Of a stretch of 60,000 nucleotides of DNA, positions 13,626-24,882 are shown piece after piece. The position numbers and the translations under genes are program-made. Under the pieces are notes generated by a model, which was not told the origin of the DNA, did not search any database, and saw nothing but the letters and a program-made list of their open reading frames with translations. The number at the start of each line of letters is the position of its first letter. The stretch's first letter is position 1. Origin of the DNA: Adiantum capillus-veneris (Eukaryota; Streptophyta; Polypodiopsida; Polypodiales; Pteridaceae); NCBI GenBank assembly GCA_014529385.2, contig CM043950.1, positions 156,213,545 through 156,273,544 on the forward strand, written 5' to 3'.

Positions 13626-14296
13626 CACGATATACGTGATTCACCCAATGTGGGCTACGTCCACGGGAAAGCATCCACTCAATGGCTTTAGTACTTCAAA
13701 ACAAGAAGTAGTTTACAAAGGGATTATACCCTTAATGGAGCTCCCGCCTTGCTTCACTCTCACCACCTCACACTCACCTTGTTGCATCAACTTCACACTA
13801 TGAAATGTGTGTAGAAATGGCCTCCTTTTATAGGCCAAAAGGGCTGCCCTCTCTAATGAGAGACAGCCATGTGTAGCCGCCCCTGTGCAAATAAGTCCAA
13901 ATCGGACCCTCCAATCCGCCCATGTGTGGCCGCCCTTGAGAAGACAAGTCCGCTTTTGAATTCGGCCACTGGCCATTGAATTCAGCCACCGGCCATCGGT
14001 CATTGACTTCCGACCACCGGCCATCGGCCAACCGACCGGTTGTTTTCCAACCACTTTTCGGCCGCCGTCCAGCCATAATATTCCGGCGAAAAAGAATATT
14101 CCGGCGGAAAAAAAGTCTCGGGGGCCTCCGCCCCTAAGGCCTTTAAAGTTGCCCCTGATTCTTGTCCGTGAAAATTTTGGTTTCCGGTGAGTGATTTTCC
14201 TTCACGCACGATGGCTTTTCCTCATAATGGGGGCCTTACAAATGTGCGCTTTTACCATAGAAAATTACAAGGGTAAATCAGGCTCCATACTTAACA
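13481..14296 (-). repeat. 3' LTR of minus-strand copia element 1
   Basis: 816 bp, TGTTAGGAAA to CTTAACA on the plus strand, colinear with the solo LTR at 1814-2609. It contains a (GA)n tract at 13567-13621. The purine tract of the element lies directly to its right, which fixes the orientation. The left flank is tcttg. The matching right-hand LTR is missing because the element is truncated near 17.8 kb. Confidence 0.93.
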
Positions 14297-14312
14297 ATCT
14301 CCCACTTGGAGA
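14297..14312 (-). other. Polypurine tract of copia element 1
   Basis: The minus strand reads ccaagtgggagat directly before the LTR start TGTTAAGTATGG, typical of plant copia elements. Confidence 0.85.
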
Positions 14313-14356
14313 CTGATCTCCAAACCAAACCTGTGAATGCTTTCCATTCTGGCTTC

Positions 14357-15760
14357 TTATCCTTGAATGCCGATTGAAGATGAGCAAAAGCTCAACTTCT
14401 CCTTGTTGACCACCTTTGTGAACATGTCTGCAGGATTTTCACTTGTATGCACCTTTCCTAGCTTTAGTTGTCCCTCTTCCAAAAGAGTGCGTATGAAGTG
14501 ATATCTCACCTCAATGTGCTTTGTCCTTGAATGAAAGGCTGAGTTCTTTGCAAGATGGATAGCGCTTTGGCTATCACTGTACAAGACACAATTGTCTTGT
14601 TTGAATCCAAGCTGTTCTAAGAATCTGTGAAGCCACATAATTTCTTTGCTTGCCTCCATCATTGCTACATACTCTGCTTCTGTGGTAGAAAGTGAAACCA
14701 CTTTCTGCAGCTTTGAAGCCCAGCTTACTGCTGTGCCTCCAACTGTGAACACATAGCTAGTAGTGCTCCTTCGTGTATCTTTGTCACCTGCCATATCTGC
14801 ATCAACATACCCTTCTAGAAAAATATTAGTTCCTCCAAAATACAAAGCATTTGTTGTTGTCCCTTTTAGACACCGAAGTATCCACTTCACACCTTGCCAA
14901 TGCTCTTTACCTGGGTTGTCCATGAACCTACTCACAACTCCCACTGCATGTGCAATGTCTGGCCTTGTCCAGACCATAGCATACATTAGAGAACCTACTG
15001 CTGTAGCATATGGAACTTTAGACATATAGGCTATCTCCTCTTGTGTCTTTGGACACATATCCTTTGTTAGTTTAAAGTGACCAGCCAAAGGTGTAGAAAC
15101 TGGTTTTACATCTTGCATTGCAAACCTTTCTAGTAACTTCTTGATGTAATCTTCTTGAGATAGCTTTATTTTCTTCTTCGTCCTATCCCTTGATATTTTC
15201 ATACCAAGTATCCTCTTTGCAGCACCTAAATCTTTCATTGAAAAAGATGTAGACAACTCCTCTTTTAGGTCTTTGATGTCCTGCATGTTAGCACTTGCAA
15301 TCAACATGTCATCAACATACAACATTAGGATGATGAATTTCCCATCTCCCAAATTCTTTGTGTAGACGCAGTGATCCGAGTTGCATCTTGTGAATCCATG
15401 ATCCAACATCCATCGATCAAACTTCAAGTACCATTGTCTTGATGCTTGCTTTAAACCATACAAGCTCTTCTTTAATCTGCAAACCATTTTCTCCTTACCT
15501 TTTACTTCATACCCCTTTGGTTGAAGCATGTAGATTTCCTCCTCTAAGTCACCGTGAGGGAATGCCGTATTTACATCCATTTGCTCGAGATTTAGATCAT
15601 GAGCAGCCACAAGGCTTAATACAAGCCTAATTGAGTTCATTTTTACAACAAGAGAAAATATTTCATTGAAGTCGATACCTTTCTTTTGAGAAAACCCTTT
15701 TACCACAAGCCTAGACTTGTACCTTTTCTTCCCACCTTCTTCTTCCTTCATCTTGTACAC
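14357..15760 (-). pseudogene. Copia 1 reverse transcriptase and RNase H
   Basis: 467 codons. In order: the RT palm with YKSRLVVKGFSQKKGIDF, the conserved AFPHGDLEEEIYMLQPKGY region, SLYGLKQASRQWYLKFD and the catalytic LYVDDML; the connection (KDLGAAKRILGMKI, PYATAVGSLMYAMVWTRPDI); then RNase H with YVDADMAGDKDTRRST, STTEAEYVAM, YSDSQSAIHLAKN and FHSRTKHIEVRYHFIR. YVDD and the RNase H acidic residues are all present. The frame is joined upstream to the integrase by an in-frame stop at 15758-15760, where related elements have Trp in NKWVYK. The domain is well preserved, but the polyprotein is interrupted. Confidence 0.92.
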
Positions 15761-16941
15761 TCATTTGTTTTGAAGTGCCCGCTTACCTTTAGGCAACTCA
15801 ACCAACTCCCATGTTTGGTTGCGATGTATTGAGTCCATCTCCACTTGCATGCTCTTCGTCCATTCTTCTTTGGATTCATGTTGCATAGCTTCTTTGTATG
15901 ATTCCGGCTCTACAGAATCTGAGATCAAGAGATGGTTGAAGGAAGAAACAAACCTTTTTGGAGGTCTACTTGCTCTTGTAGATCTTCGGGGAATAGGTTG
16001 AGGCTCCTCATTTGGTTGACGTTGTTGCACATTGTCACCGTTTGCAGTCCTTGAGTCTTCACCGTCCTCAAGCTCCATGTATTCATCACCTGTTTCTTTT
16101 GTTTGTTTTCTTTCCAAGTAATCTTTGTACATATTTTGTTCGTTAAAAGTTACATCCCTACTCCTTAAGATTTTACCATCTTCAGGATTCCACAGGCGAT
16201 ACCCAAAGTCACCTTCTCCATAGCCAATGAAGAAACACTTTTTGGACTTTGCATCTAGATTTGATCTTAGGCTTCTATCTATGTGCATGAAAGCCTCACA
16301 CCCAAACACTTTGAGAAATGCATAATTCACCGGTTTACCTGTCCATGCCTCTTCTAGAACTCCCCCATGCAATGTCGTTGAGGGTGACCGATTGATTAAG
16401 TACACAGACGTACTTACAGCTTCCGCCCAAAGCTCAAGCGGTAGGCCTGCATGTAGCCACATGCTTCGTGCTCGCTCCATGATTGTCCTGTTCATCCTTT
16501 CCGAAATCCCATTTTGTTGAGGTGTCCTTGGGGTTGTCCTTTGCCTTCGAATGCCATTGCTAGCACAAAAGCTTGGCTGCAATAATCGCCTCCATTGTCG
16601 GATCTGAGGCATTTAACCTTGGTACCTGTTTCATTCTCCACAAAGGCTTTCCACCTTTGAAATATGGAAAATACATCGGATTTATTCTTCATGACATAAA
16701 CCCATGTTTTTCTAGTTGCATCGTCTATGAATGTTACATAGTACAATGAGCCACCAAGTGATGGTGTACTTGCAGGACCCCAAACATCAGAATGAACCAA
16801 CTCAAGTTTTTTATTTTTTCTTTCATTTCCTGATTTTTGAAATTTTACCCTCTTTTGTTTACCATAAAGAAAATCTTTACAGAACTCTAAGTCCACTTCT
16901 TTCAAACCTGGTAGAAGCTTCTTTATTTGAAGGATTTGCAT
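15761..16941 (-). pseudogene. Copia 1 integrase, frameshifted
   Basis: Two overlapping frames make up the integrase. The upstream one (16941-16492) has LELVHSDVWGP (first Asp), YVTFIDDATRKTWVY and LRSDNGGDY (second Asp). The downstream one (16612-15761) resumes after a frameshift near 16560 with TPQQNGISERMNRTIMERAR (catalytic Glu), LPLELWAEA, the chromodomain-like GYGEGDFGYRLW region and the acidic linker to RT. The D, D and E residues are present, but not in one frame. Confidence 0.9.
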
Positions 16942-17196
16942 TCCTTATGCACTCATATGCCCAAGTCAGTAGTGCCACACCGCATTGTCAACTTTTGTAG
17001 TTGCTGCAGAAGCTGAAGGTTGCGTGCTAACAGTACACAAGTAAAGTGTACCGACCTTTTCTCCCTTGGCAACCACCAAAGATCCCTTTGAGATCTTCCA
17101 CCGTTTGTTTTCGAATGCAATGTTGTGACCTTCATCGTCCAATTGTCCTGTATAGATCAAATTTTTGCGAAGAGAAGGAACATGCCTAGCTTCCAT
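16942..17196 (-). pseudogene. Copia 1 GAG-pre-integrase segment
   Basis: Text HVPSLRKNLIYTGQLDDEGH followed by WKISKGSLVVAKGEKVGTLY is the segment between protease and integrase in copia polyproteins. A stop after AVWHY and a damaged LGH motif separate it from the integrase. Confidence 0.8.
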
Positions 17197-17820
17197 TCAT
17201 TTCTGTTAGCAGTTTTGACAGAAACTGCACCTTTGCCGACAATCTCACAAGCTTCATCATCTCCCAAGTATACATACCCAAAATTACCTTTGGTGTAGTC
17301 TTGGAAATGTTGCTTGTGTGGTGTCTCATGGAATGAAGCCCTGGAATCTACTATCCAGGAATTAGACACATTGTCTAATGAGAGAATTAGAGCATCTTGC
17401 TCTACTTTACCTGCCACATTGGCCTCCGATGTTGGCTTGTTGTCTTGAGACTCTGTCTCCTTCTTCTTCTTGGACCAACAATCCTTCTTGACGTGGCCCT
17501 TCTTGCCGCAGTTCCAACATTCAAGAACTGACTTTGTGTGTGACTTGCTCCGCCTTGAGCGATCACAACCCTTTTGGATTTTGAACCTCTCCTTAGGCCT
17601 TCCTCTTGTTTCCACTGACAATGCAATACTTGATGATTCTCCTGTGCTTCTCCTTCGTATTTCCTCGCTTAGGAGAACACCCACAACATCATCAAACTTA
17701 AGAGTATTTGTGCCAGAAATAGAATTACTTACAGCCATCACAAGGCTATCCCAACTATCCGGTAGAGATGATAGTATAAGGAGAGCTCTCACGAGGGCTT
17801 CACTGAGTCCTCCAAGCCAC
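17157..17820 (-). pseudogene. Copia 1 gag C-terminus and protease, 5'-truncated
   Basis: Contains ALLILSSLPDSWDSLVMAV (gag), a CCHC knuckle CWNCGKKGHVKKDC at about 17478-17520, and the protease site SWIVDSRASFHET (about 17322-17360). Copia proteases have DSGAS here. The Gly is replaced by Arg, so the protease is probably dead. The gag N-terminus, leader and 5' LTR are absent. The copia text stops at about 17785-17830, where a plus-strand gypsy gag begins. Confidence 0.85.
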
Positions 17821-17831
17821 GCCATGTAGCT

Positions 17832-18852
17832 ATGCACTTCCAAAAATTGGCTCATCAATGGTGGGCTAGCCTTCATGGCAATGATGAAGCCCCAAAGACA
17901 TGGAAAACTCTACAAGTTTCCATCATGAAGCAATTCCTTACAAGCGATGCAAAGGAAAAAGTGCTTATCAAATGGCTCGGTTTGAAGCTTCTCTATCATG
18001 AGTCTATCCACAAGTAAGTAGAAAAGTTTTGGGATTTGCATCTCAAGGCTACTGTCTTTCAAAAGATAGACTTTGCCAAGAAAAAGCAACAATTTTGTGT
18101 GGTATGACCTGAAGAGATGGCCGAGTATATCAACTTTCAACGGCCTGGTTCTATTACCAAAGTAATCTACCACACCATGGTTTCTTCATGCATCAATTTC
18201 CAACAAGGGGCTATTCGGAATGTCAAGCCCATGGAAAATAAAGACAAAAATGATGCAAAGGGGAAAACCAATGCCCAAAATTCTTCCCAAGGTAATTCCA
18301 ACAACAACAACAACAACAACAACAATCAGTCCAAGGAGAAGGGAGTTTACAAAGGTAAAAACAAACTATCTATTGAAGATCTTGAAGCTTTTCACAAGGA
18401 CCATAAATTTTTTAAGTGTGGGGAGCAAGGACATGGCTATCGTTGTTGCCCTAAGAGAAATGCTCGCAATGAGACTCCTAGAGCTTCCACCATCGAAGCT
18501 CCAAAAGAGGATGCTCATTGCAAAGGTGCACCTCTCTCCTATGCTTGGGGAAAGGTAAGGCAGCATGATAACTTCATCTTGTTTGACCCTGGCTCTACTC
18601 ACAACTTCATATCAATGGAGTTGGCCACCAAGTAGGGCATTCAAGCTTTCAAGATGGGAGACGTTGTAACGGACAACACTACTTTCAAGAGATAGCGAGC
18701 CTGTGTTATTCCCTTGATTGGGAAGTTGAGGCTCCATGTTCAAAGCTATGTTGACAAAGAAGACTTTTTCATCTCTCCTCTCCAACATGAGAATGCCATC
18801 CTAGGGGCACCATGGTTCAATCGCATGGCTGCCAACATGAAGTTCCCTGAAT
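17832..18852 (+). pseudogene. Gypsy gag and protease, broken
   Basis: Opens inside gag (HFQKLAHQWWASLHGNDEA). A stop follows at codon 62 and gag continues (about 18018-18230) in the same or shifted frame. The frame at 18117-18635 has an Asn run (about 18300-18326), a zinc knuckle KCGEQGHGYRCC whose first Cys is Phe, and the protease site ILFDPGSTHNFIS (about 18578-18612). The text then runs to GAPWFNRMAAN near 18840, the usual ILGMPWL-type end of a gypsy protease. The 5' end is missing, as it abuts the truncated copia 1. Confidence 0.82.
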
Positions 18853-18854
18853 GA

Positions 18855-19145
18855 AGAATGTACTTCACCTACAGGGGAAAGAACATGTATATACATACTA
18901 GTGAGTTTGTTCATACTATACCACTTGTAAATCCTCCTGCTTTTGATAAATCAATGAAGAGATTAGTTTTTGCGTACATGATTTTTGTCAAAGAGTCTCT
19001 TAAAAGTCCTAATGTTTCATCAAATGTAAATGGTAGGAATAAAGAAGAGTTAGGCTTTTCTAATTTTCTAAAAGGATTCCAAGATGTGTTCATCGATGAT
19101 ATCCCTATGGAATTACCTCCAAAACGAGGGTACAATGACCATTGA
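18855..19145 (+). pseudogene. Gypsy protease-to-RT linker
   Basis: Open frame with FKGFQDVFIDDIPMELPPKR, matching the FxDVF..E.P.GLPP linker before gypsy reverse transcriptase. The HxIEL..G..P..R.PYR.S segment follows out of frame with stops (19141-19200). Confidence 0.8.
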
Positions 19146-19220
19146 ATTGAGCTCTTACCAGGAAGCTCACCACCTAACAAGCCTCCCTATTGAGTTTCTC
19201 AAGATCAACAAGAGGAGATC

Positions 19221-20372
19221 ATGAGGCAAGTACAAGAATTGGTTGACAAAGGGATGGTGAGGCCTAGCTCCTCTACCTTTTTTTCTCCAGTCCTTTTAGT
19301 GCAAAAGAAAGATGGTACATACCGTATGTGTGTGGACTATCAAGCACTAAACCATATCATTATCAAAAACAACTTTCCCGTGCCTCAGGTAAAAGATTTG
19401 TTTGATAAGCTATCATCAAATAAGGATAATGGATGAAGATATTCTAAAGACCGCGTTTTGTACCATGTTTGGCCTTTATGAATATCTAGTCATGCCTTTT
19501 GGCTTGACTAATGCACCAACCACGTTCAACTGTTCAATGGAGAAAATATTTAGACCCTACCGCAAATTCACTGGAGTGTTCTTTGATGGTATCATCATCT
19601 ACTCCAAGTCCTTGGAGGAACACAAGCAACATCTCCAAGTGATTTTTCAAGCATTGAGGGAGAACAAGCTTTTTCTCAACCAAAAGAAAAGCACATTTCT
19701 CCTTCAAGAGATTCAATACTTAGGTCATATTATCTCTCAAGATGGTATCCATATGGATCCATCAAAGTTAGAGGTAATAAACGCATGGACTAATCCAAGG
19801 AATCTACATGAGCTAAGAAGATTTATGGGTATGTGTGCATACTATAGACGCTTTATAGAAAATTTTTCTCAAATAGCAGGTCCATTACACGGCTTTACAA
19901 AGAAGAACATTAAGTATTTATGGACTTCTAAGGAGAAAAATGCTTTTGACAAGCTCAAAGAGAAGCTTACCTCCCAACCAGTCCTCATGCTTCCAGATCT
20001 CTCAAAGCCATTTGAGGTCCAATGTGATGCTTGTGGTGATTTCCTTGGAGCAGTCTTGCTACAAGAAGGGCATGCCATAGAATATGAGAGCCAAAGGCTC
20101 AATATGGATGAACGAGTCTTGGGCATTTATGAGAAAGAGATTTTAGTTGTTCTACATGCCCTAGACTTATGGAAGCACTACTTATTGGGCACCCCATTCA
20201 TTCTATGACCAGACCACCAAAGTCTCAAGTACTTCATGACGCAAACCATGCTTTTCTACAAACAAACGAGGTGGGAAAATTTTCTTTTGCAACTTAATTT
20301 CCATATTGCTCACATTTTTGGTAAGCACAATAAAGTGGCCGATGCACTTTCACGAGCGGCGAGCAAAAGTTA
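19221..20372 (+). pseudogene. Gypsy reverse transcriptase and RNase H, defective
   Basis: RT text from VDKGMVRPSSSTFFSPVLLV through CVDYQALNHIIIKNNFPVP. A deletion with frameshift near 19405 removes the segment that normally holds the first catalytic Asp. It continues YHQIRI, FGLYEYLVMPFGLTNAPTTF, then FFDGIIIYS where active elements have a DD pair, so a second catalytic Asp is Gly. GHIISQDGI, FMGMCAYYRRFI and LQCDAC-type RNase H text follow, with EKEILVVLHAL. A stop follows at 20206, and FHIAHIFGKHNKVADALSR lies in the next stretch (20300-20358). It cannot polymerise. Confidence 0.92.
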
Positions 20373-20539
20373 ATGCGGCGTCTATAGCAACTCACAATGA
20401 TCTATCTTCTATGATAGATGAGTATGATACTAACCTTGACTTTAGAGACATAATGTCAACCCTTGCTTTGGGGAAGAAAGAGGAACCATTCACCTTGCAG
20501 GATGGTTATCTTCTCCACGACAATAGGCTATAAGTTACC

Positions 20540-20921
20540 CACTCCCTTCGTAAGAAAGTCATGTGTGAATCCCATGCTCCTCCCTATGCGGGGCATAGGG
20601 ACATTCAACCTACTCTCTGAGGAGAAAAAACGTACTTCTATTGGCCTACCATGAAAGTGGACATATAAGAGTATGTTTCAAAATGTGTAGTAAGCCAAAA
20701 GACCAAGTATGATAGAGGGAAACAACTTGGATTAGTCCAGCGGTTTCCTATCCCTATCCATGGATTTCAGCTTTGGATTACCCAAGTCTATCCATGGGAA
20801 TACAAAAATATGGACAATAGTCGACAAATTTAGCAAGCAAGCACACTTTATTACAATAAAAAAGACTACTAAGACACACCAAATGGAACCTCTCTTCATA
20901 TCACGAATTTTCAAACACCAT
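20540..20921 (+). pseudogene. Gypsy integrase N-terminal fragment
   Basis: Degenerate HHCC-like region (about 20560-20720, broken frames) and then the start of the core, MDFSFGLPKSIHGNTKIWTI with VDKFSKQAHFI (20760-20850). Text is lost after ISRIFKHH, where a new LTR starts at 20923. The second Asp and Glu of the core are absent. The stretch 20373-20540 has linker-like open text only. Confidence 0.8.
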
Positions 20922-20922
20922 G

Positions 20923-21219
20923 TGTTAACCCTCACGGCTCACGGACACCCCATCACCTACGATGGACGTGTATTATGTATTTGGTAGAGTCAGGTACCGG
21001 GCTTGTCGGACCAATAGGAAAAGGGTAAGAGTGATCGCCGATGAGAGGCGCACTCTAATTGGGACATTCAAGGGATTAGTTGGCTAAGCATGGGCGCCCA
21101 AGTTTGAATGGGGTGAGCTCCTATAAAAGCCAACTAAACCTAATTTTTACTCATTCTCTCATTTGTGCAATAGAAGAGTGCTCTTGCTCCATCTCCATCT
21201 TCTTCTTCTTCACCTCCTT

Positions 21220-21261
<42 letters not shown>

Positions 21262-21511
21262 GAGAGTGTGTGTGCGATCGAGCATTACGAAGGCACGACG
21301 GCGAGGAGGCGGTTGAGCGTGGCACGACTGCAACTTCTTCTTCATCGCGGCGAGGAATCCACCACGAAGGCGAGCGTAGAGCGGTGAGTGACACACCATT
21401 TGCTCTCTTGAGCTTGCTAGTTTAGGCTTGTTGTGTGCTTGGAGCCATTTGTGGCTCGCACACGGTGTATTGGCAAGTCCCTTGCTTCGAGAGTGCGGCA
21501 AGGAGCGCACA
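20923..21511 (+). repeat. 5' LTR of a gypsy-type element
   Basis: 589 bp from TGTTAACCCT to GAGCGCACA, ending four bases before a clear primer-binding site. It carries ctataaaag at 21121-21129 as its promoter TATA box and a (TG)n(AG)n microsatellite at about 21221-21263 in the transcribed part. It abuts the truncated gypsy integrase on the left. No second copy is in the window, so the left edge rests on the TG start and the end of integrase homology. Confidence 0.75.
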
Positions 21512-21515
21512 TTTT

Positions 21516-21533
21516 TGGCGCCGCTGCCGGGGA
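21516..21533 (+). other. Gypsy primer-binding site
   Basis: tggcgccgctgccgggga, the TGGCGCCG(T/C)TGCCGGGGA form widespread in Athila/Tat-type plant elements. Confidence 0.9.
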
Positions 21534-21589
21534 TATGCCCTACACTAAGCTCGGTTAGCACTTTACGCTTTCTTGTGGTGCAATCTCTA

Positions 21590-22440
21590 TCATAGGAAAG
21601 GCAGGGAATGAGTGTGTGTAGTTGTGGGGAGATTTCTGTTTTTTGCGTTTTCTACGTTTTCTGGTTTGCACTGCACAGTTAGCATTTCTTGCGTTTTTGC
21701 ATTTTTTGCATTTTCTGCGTTTAATTTTCTGTCAAGTTCCAATTTTTGCAATTTTCTGCATTTTCTGTGCTTTTTCAATTTTCTGCATTTCTTGCGTTTT
21801 TGCAATTTCTGCAATTTCTGTGCGTTTTCAATTTTCTGCATTTCTTGCGTTTTTTCAATTTCTGCGTTTTCTCCATTTAAAAAAATAAAAATAAAAAATA
21901 TTTTTTTGAAAAATAAAATAAAAATGAAATTAAAATAAATAAATAAAATCGGAAAATAAAAACGCGAGTGAGCGGGCGGTTAAATTTTTCAAAAATAAAA
22001 AACGTGACTCTTAAAACGGACGGGTTGGTTTGTATAAAAGATAGATCGGGATCGTTTGCCCAGGCCCAGGCCCAGGCCCAGGCCTCAGTCCTCAGTCTTA
22101 TGATATATACTAGACTCACTCTTATATATATACCCTACTCCCTCAAGAGAGAATGAGAGCATGTGGGACAAGTCCTCCACTCTCCTCCTTTCTCTTCCCA
22201 CTTGCACCCTTAGACTTTCTAGTTTGGGCCTAGTTCCCTACTGGAAATTGACAGTTTTAGGGATTCCGAGGGCATAGAGTGACCAAACGGAGGGCTGTAA
22301 AGCACGGCACGACCCTCTGACCGATACGCTCGTTTCGAGGTATCACACGGCCCATTCCACGACACGCTCTAAAAAATCTAGCAAAAAAATAAACAAAAAA
22401 CACGCTAAAAACTAGTCACAAGGCCTCCTAGAGCAGCTTT
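21590..22440 (+). repeat. Element leader with T-rich gcgttttctgca repeats
   Basis: From about 21635 to 21870 the sequence is built of irregular tttctgcattttctgcg units, followed by an A-rich tract (21876-21960), a cccagg hexamer run (22061-22083) and TATA-like text near 22120. The open frames here only reflect the repeat. Position between primer site and gag makes it the untranslated leader. Confidence 0.7.
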
Positions 22441-22466
22441 TTGACACCTTAGGGTATCAAAAGCAC

Positions 22467-22889
22467 ATGCACTTACGCTCTGGGCGAGTGTTAGAGCACG
22501 ATCACATTGGTAGTGCCTCTGTTCATACGGACACCCATTACCCATCCACGATAAGCTCTAGACCCTCAGCGGGGACACAAGGTAGCACCACCCAAGACCC
22601 TAAAATAGCCGCTAGTGATTCCTCCTCCGACTCAGAAATCATGGAAGCATACCCTACCCAAAACACTGAGAGAGAAGGCCATGCACCTCCCGAAGCTCCA
22701 CAACCTAGTACTAGTATGTTTAGCCGTTTCATGGAAACATTAGGTAGAGCTACTCGCTCGGAACCTGATGCAAATGAAGCACACGAAGGGGGTGGGGAAG
22801 TGGACTCTCCTTTCACATCGCACGTGGACCCCACACCCCCAAAGAGTGTCCATGTGGATATCCTGCCAACTAGAGAATTTTTGAGGATG
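22467..22889 (+). pseudogene. Gag N-terminus of the gypsy-type element
   Basis: Begins MHLRSGRVLEHDH, the RSGR start common to Athila-like gag proteins. It is followed by Ser/Thr/Pro- and acid-rich text (SDSSSDSEIMEAYPTQN, HAPPEAPQPSTSMFSRFMET). Homology to gag ends near 22870-22890, where the 3' end of a minus-strand LINE begins, so the gene is cut after about 135 codons. Nothing further of this element is visible. Confidence 0.7.
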
Positions 22890-24510
22890 TAATTCTTCAC
22901 AGCATCTACTAAGCACTTGAATCTTTTTGGAATTAGTTGGACACTCCACAAAGAGATGAAGGACGTCTTCAGAACCTCCACATCGGATGCATTTTCCATC
23001 TCCCTTTTTGGCCTTTAAAGCTTTTTGAGCTGTCCACACACCTTGGTTCAAAATAAGCCAGGCCAAAAAAACTATGTTTAACTGGGATTGCAAATCCCCA
23101 TAGCCATTTAAATCTGTAGATCCACTGTTTTGCGCCCCAATCGAGATTCCACTATTTATTAAGATTTTTCTTAAGCTCCTCATCAAAATCTGCGAGTTTG
23201 AAAAGTTCCTGTAAGCCCTCCTTGCAATATCTGCCATAGAAGTGCTTTTGTAGTGAATCAGGCCAGCTTGAAGATCTTGCAGGTCTTTTAGCCCGCACAA
23301 AATTCCATTTATACAACGAGTAGATAAATTAAAATGGGTAGTGAATTGATCTGGAGTGAGCCAGGTTCCATTAACTTGAAGACATCCCCAAGTTCTAATT
23401 CCAGCTTTGTATATAGCACTTGTAAGCTTTAATAGATAGTGTTATCCCAAAAATTTTGACACACATTCCAATCCAAATTGAGTCCTGCATCATAGAGTTG
23501 AAGTCCCAAATTTGTTTCTGGGGAAGATACCAGGCTTCTTTGATTCTAAACCGAGCATTCTACATTCTGACAGAGACAATTGAGCCTACATGTTTAATTT
23601 TCCATGGCGAGGTGATCAGATCCGAGAATGTGAGATGATTCCATGACTTATAAACCTGCAAACAAAATTAGGTATTTGCCAGTTGATGAGAGAGGACCAA
23701 AAATCATCACTTGGCTACTGCCCTTATCATCCATTTTCCAGTCATCTTGTCAAACATTTTTTCTAGGTCTAGAATACCAAGTCCACCCCTTGATTTGTGC
23801 ATACAACATGTTTTCCAAGATTCTTTGGAAATTTTTCCTACATCAGTTGTACCTCCCCACAGGAACCTTCTTGCCAATGAGATGATCTGCTTGATGTGAG
23901 ATTGAGAGGGTTTCCAGCAAGAAAGAAAATAAATCATTGCAGGCAACAGATAGTGGTTTAAGACAAATGTTCTTGATGATAAGGTGGGTTGGTAGGAGTG
24001 CCACATGAATAATTTTTTCCTAAATTTTTCAACAACCGAGTCCCATCTTTGATTCATTGAAACCTTAAATCCCATAGGCATACCCAATAATCTGAAAATT
24101 TGCCCATCTGGTATCATTTGGCAGCTTGTAGAAGAAACAACATTGGGAAAAGTGCCATTTGATGACTTAAAGCCAGTTTTATGATGATTTATAATGGATC
24201 CACTAGCCAGACAAAAGAGATTGAGGCATTCCAAGAAAGCATTGGCTGATTCTTCATTTGCATTAAAGAAGAGCATTTGTGTCATCTGCAAACATCTGCA
24301 GGCACAGGTCCCTTTGTGAGCCAGTAATTCTTATACCTTTCAGCCTGCCTTCTTGCATTTCCTCTTTGACCATCCAGCCGAGAGCAACAGAGGGTATGGC
24401 AAAGAGCAGAGGAGCCAGAGGACATCCTTGCCTAATAGACCTCATTAAAGCAATGACATCTGTTAGTTCACATATGACCCGTGTCCTTTGAATTGATGAA
24501 AGAGACACAA
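22890..24510 (-). mobile_element. 5'-truncated LINE with RT and zf-RVT remnants
   Basis: On the minus strand the first text is reverse transcriptase from its middle: RSIRQGCPLAPLLFAI and the catalytic QMFADDTNALL (24440-24265). A frame change follows, then LASGSIINHHKTGFKSSN, ILGMP-like FRLLGMPMGF, the thumb region (RRFLWGG, RGGLGILDLE, to 23707), a broken stretch, and a C-terminal frame (23300-22890) with the zf-RVT finger C-x2-C-x7-H-x4-C (KCIRCGGSEDVLHLFVEC, about 22990-22940). The missing N-terminal half is the usual LINE 5' truncation. I see no poly(A) tail at the left edge. Confidence 0.88.
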
Positions 24511-24674
24511 AATGATCTCATTAATTTTTTTGACCATAAATGTCTTTTGAATTGATTAAAGAGAGGGAAAATGAGGACCCAAGAATGGGGTGTCGACACT
24601 TATGATCAAAGCGCTCTCTCTCTCTCTCTCGGTGTCAGTCGAACGGCATGTGGCCACTGCTCACTGATAACCAG

Positions 24675-24722
24675 GGGCCCACGTTTACTCGTAGTAGTAA
24701 ACGTATTGGGCAGGGCCCACGT
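24675..24722 (+). promoter_or_regulatory. Inverted repeat and paired ACGT elements upstream of the LTP-like gene
   Basis: acgtttact (24681-24689) and agtaaacgt (24696-24704) form a perfect 9-bp inverted repeat around a 6-bp spacer. gggcccacgt occurs at 24675-24684 and 24713-24722 as a direct repeat. ACGT cores are the usual targets of plant bZIP/bHLH factors. The cluster lies 60-105 bases upstream of the TATA box and is outside the duplicated segment, so only the first gene copy has it. Confidence 0.55.
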
Positions 24723-24781
24723 CGTCCTCCGTCGTCTTCGCATCAACTTGCTTGCTACAAACTGGCTCAGGAGTCCGCGGC

Positions 24782-24790
24782 TATATATTA
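24782..24790 (+). promoter_or_regulatory. TATA box of the LTP-like gene
   Basis: tatatatta 93 bases before the start codon. The likely 5' untranslated region between them contains a (GA)n tract (about 24831-24874). Confidence 0.75.
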
Positions 24791-24824
24791 ACCTGATAGC
24801 TACAGTGGAAAATAGACATCGTGA

Positions 24825-24876
<52 letters not shown>

Positions 24877-24882
24877 AGAGGG

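Noticed and set aside
21590-21938. Frames on both strands rich in Phe or in Lys/Asn in the gypsy leader
   Set aside because: Created by the tttctgca repeat; position between primer site and gag is leader.
24482-24573. Two imperfect 35-bp repeats (ttgaattgat(g/t)aaagaga) as a LINE target duplication
   Set aside because: Both lie on the right side of the LINE, so they cannot be its flanking duplication.
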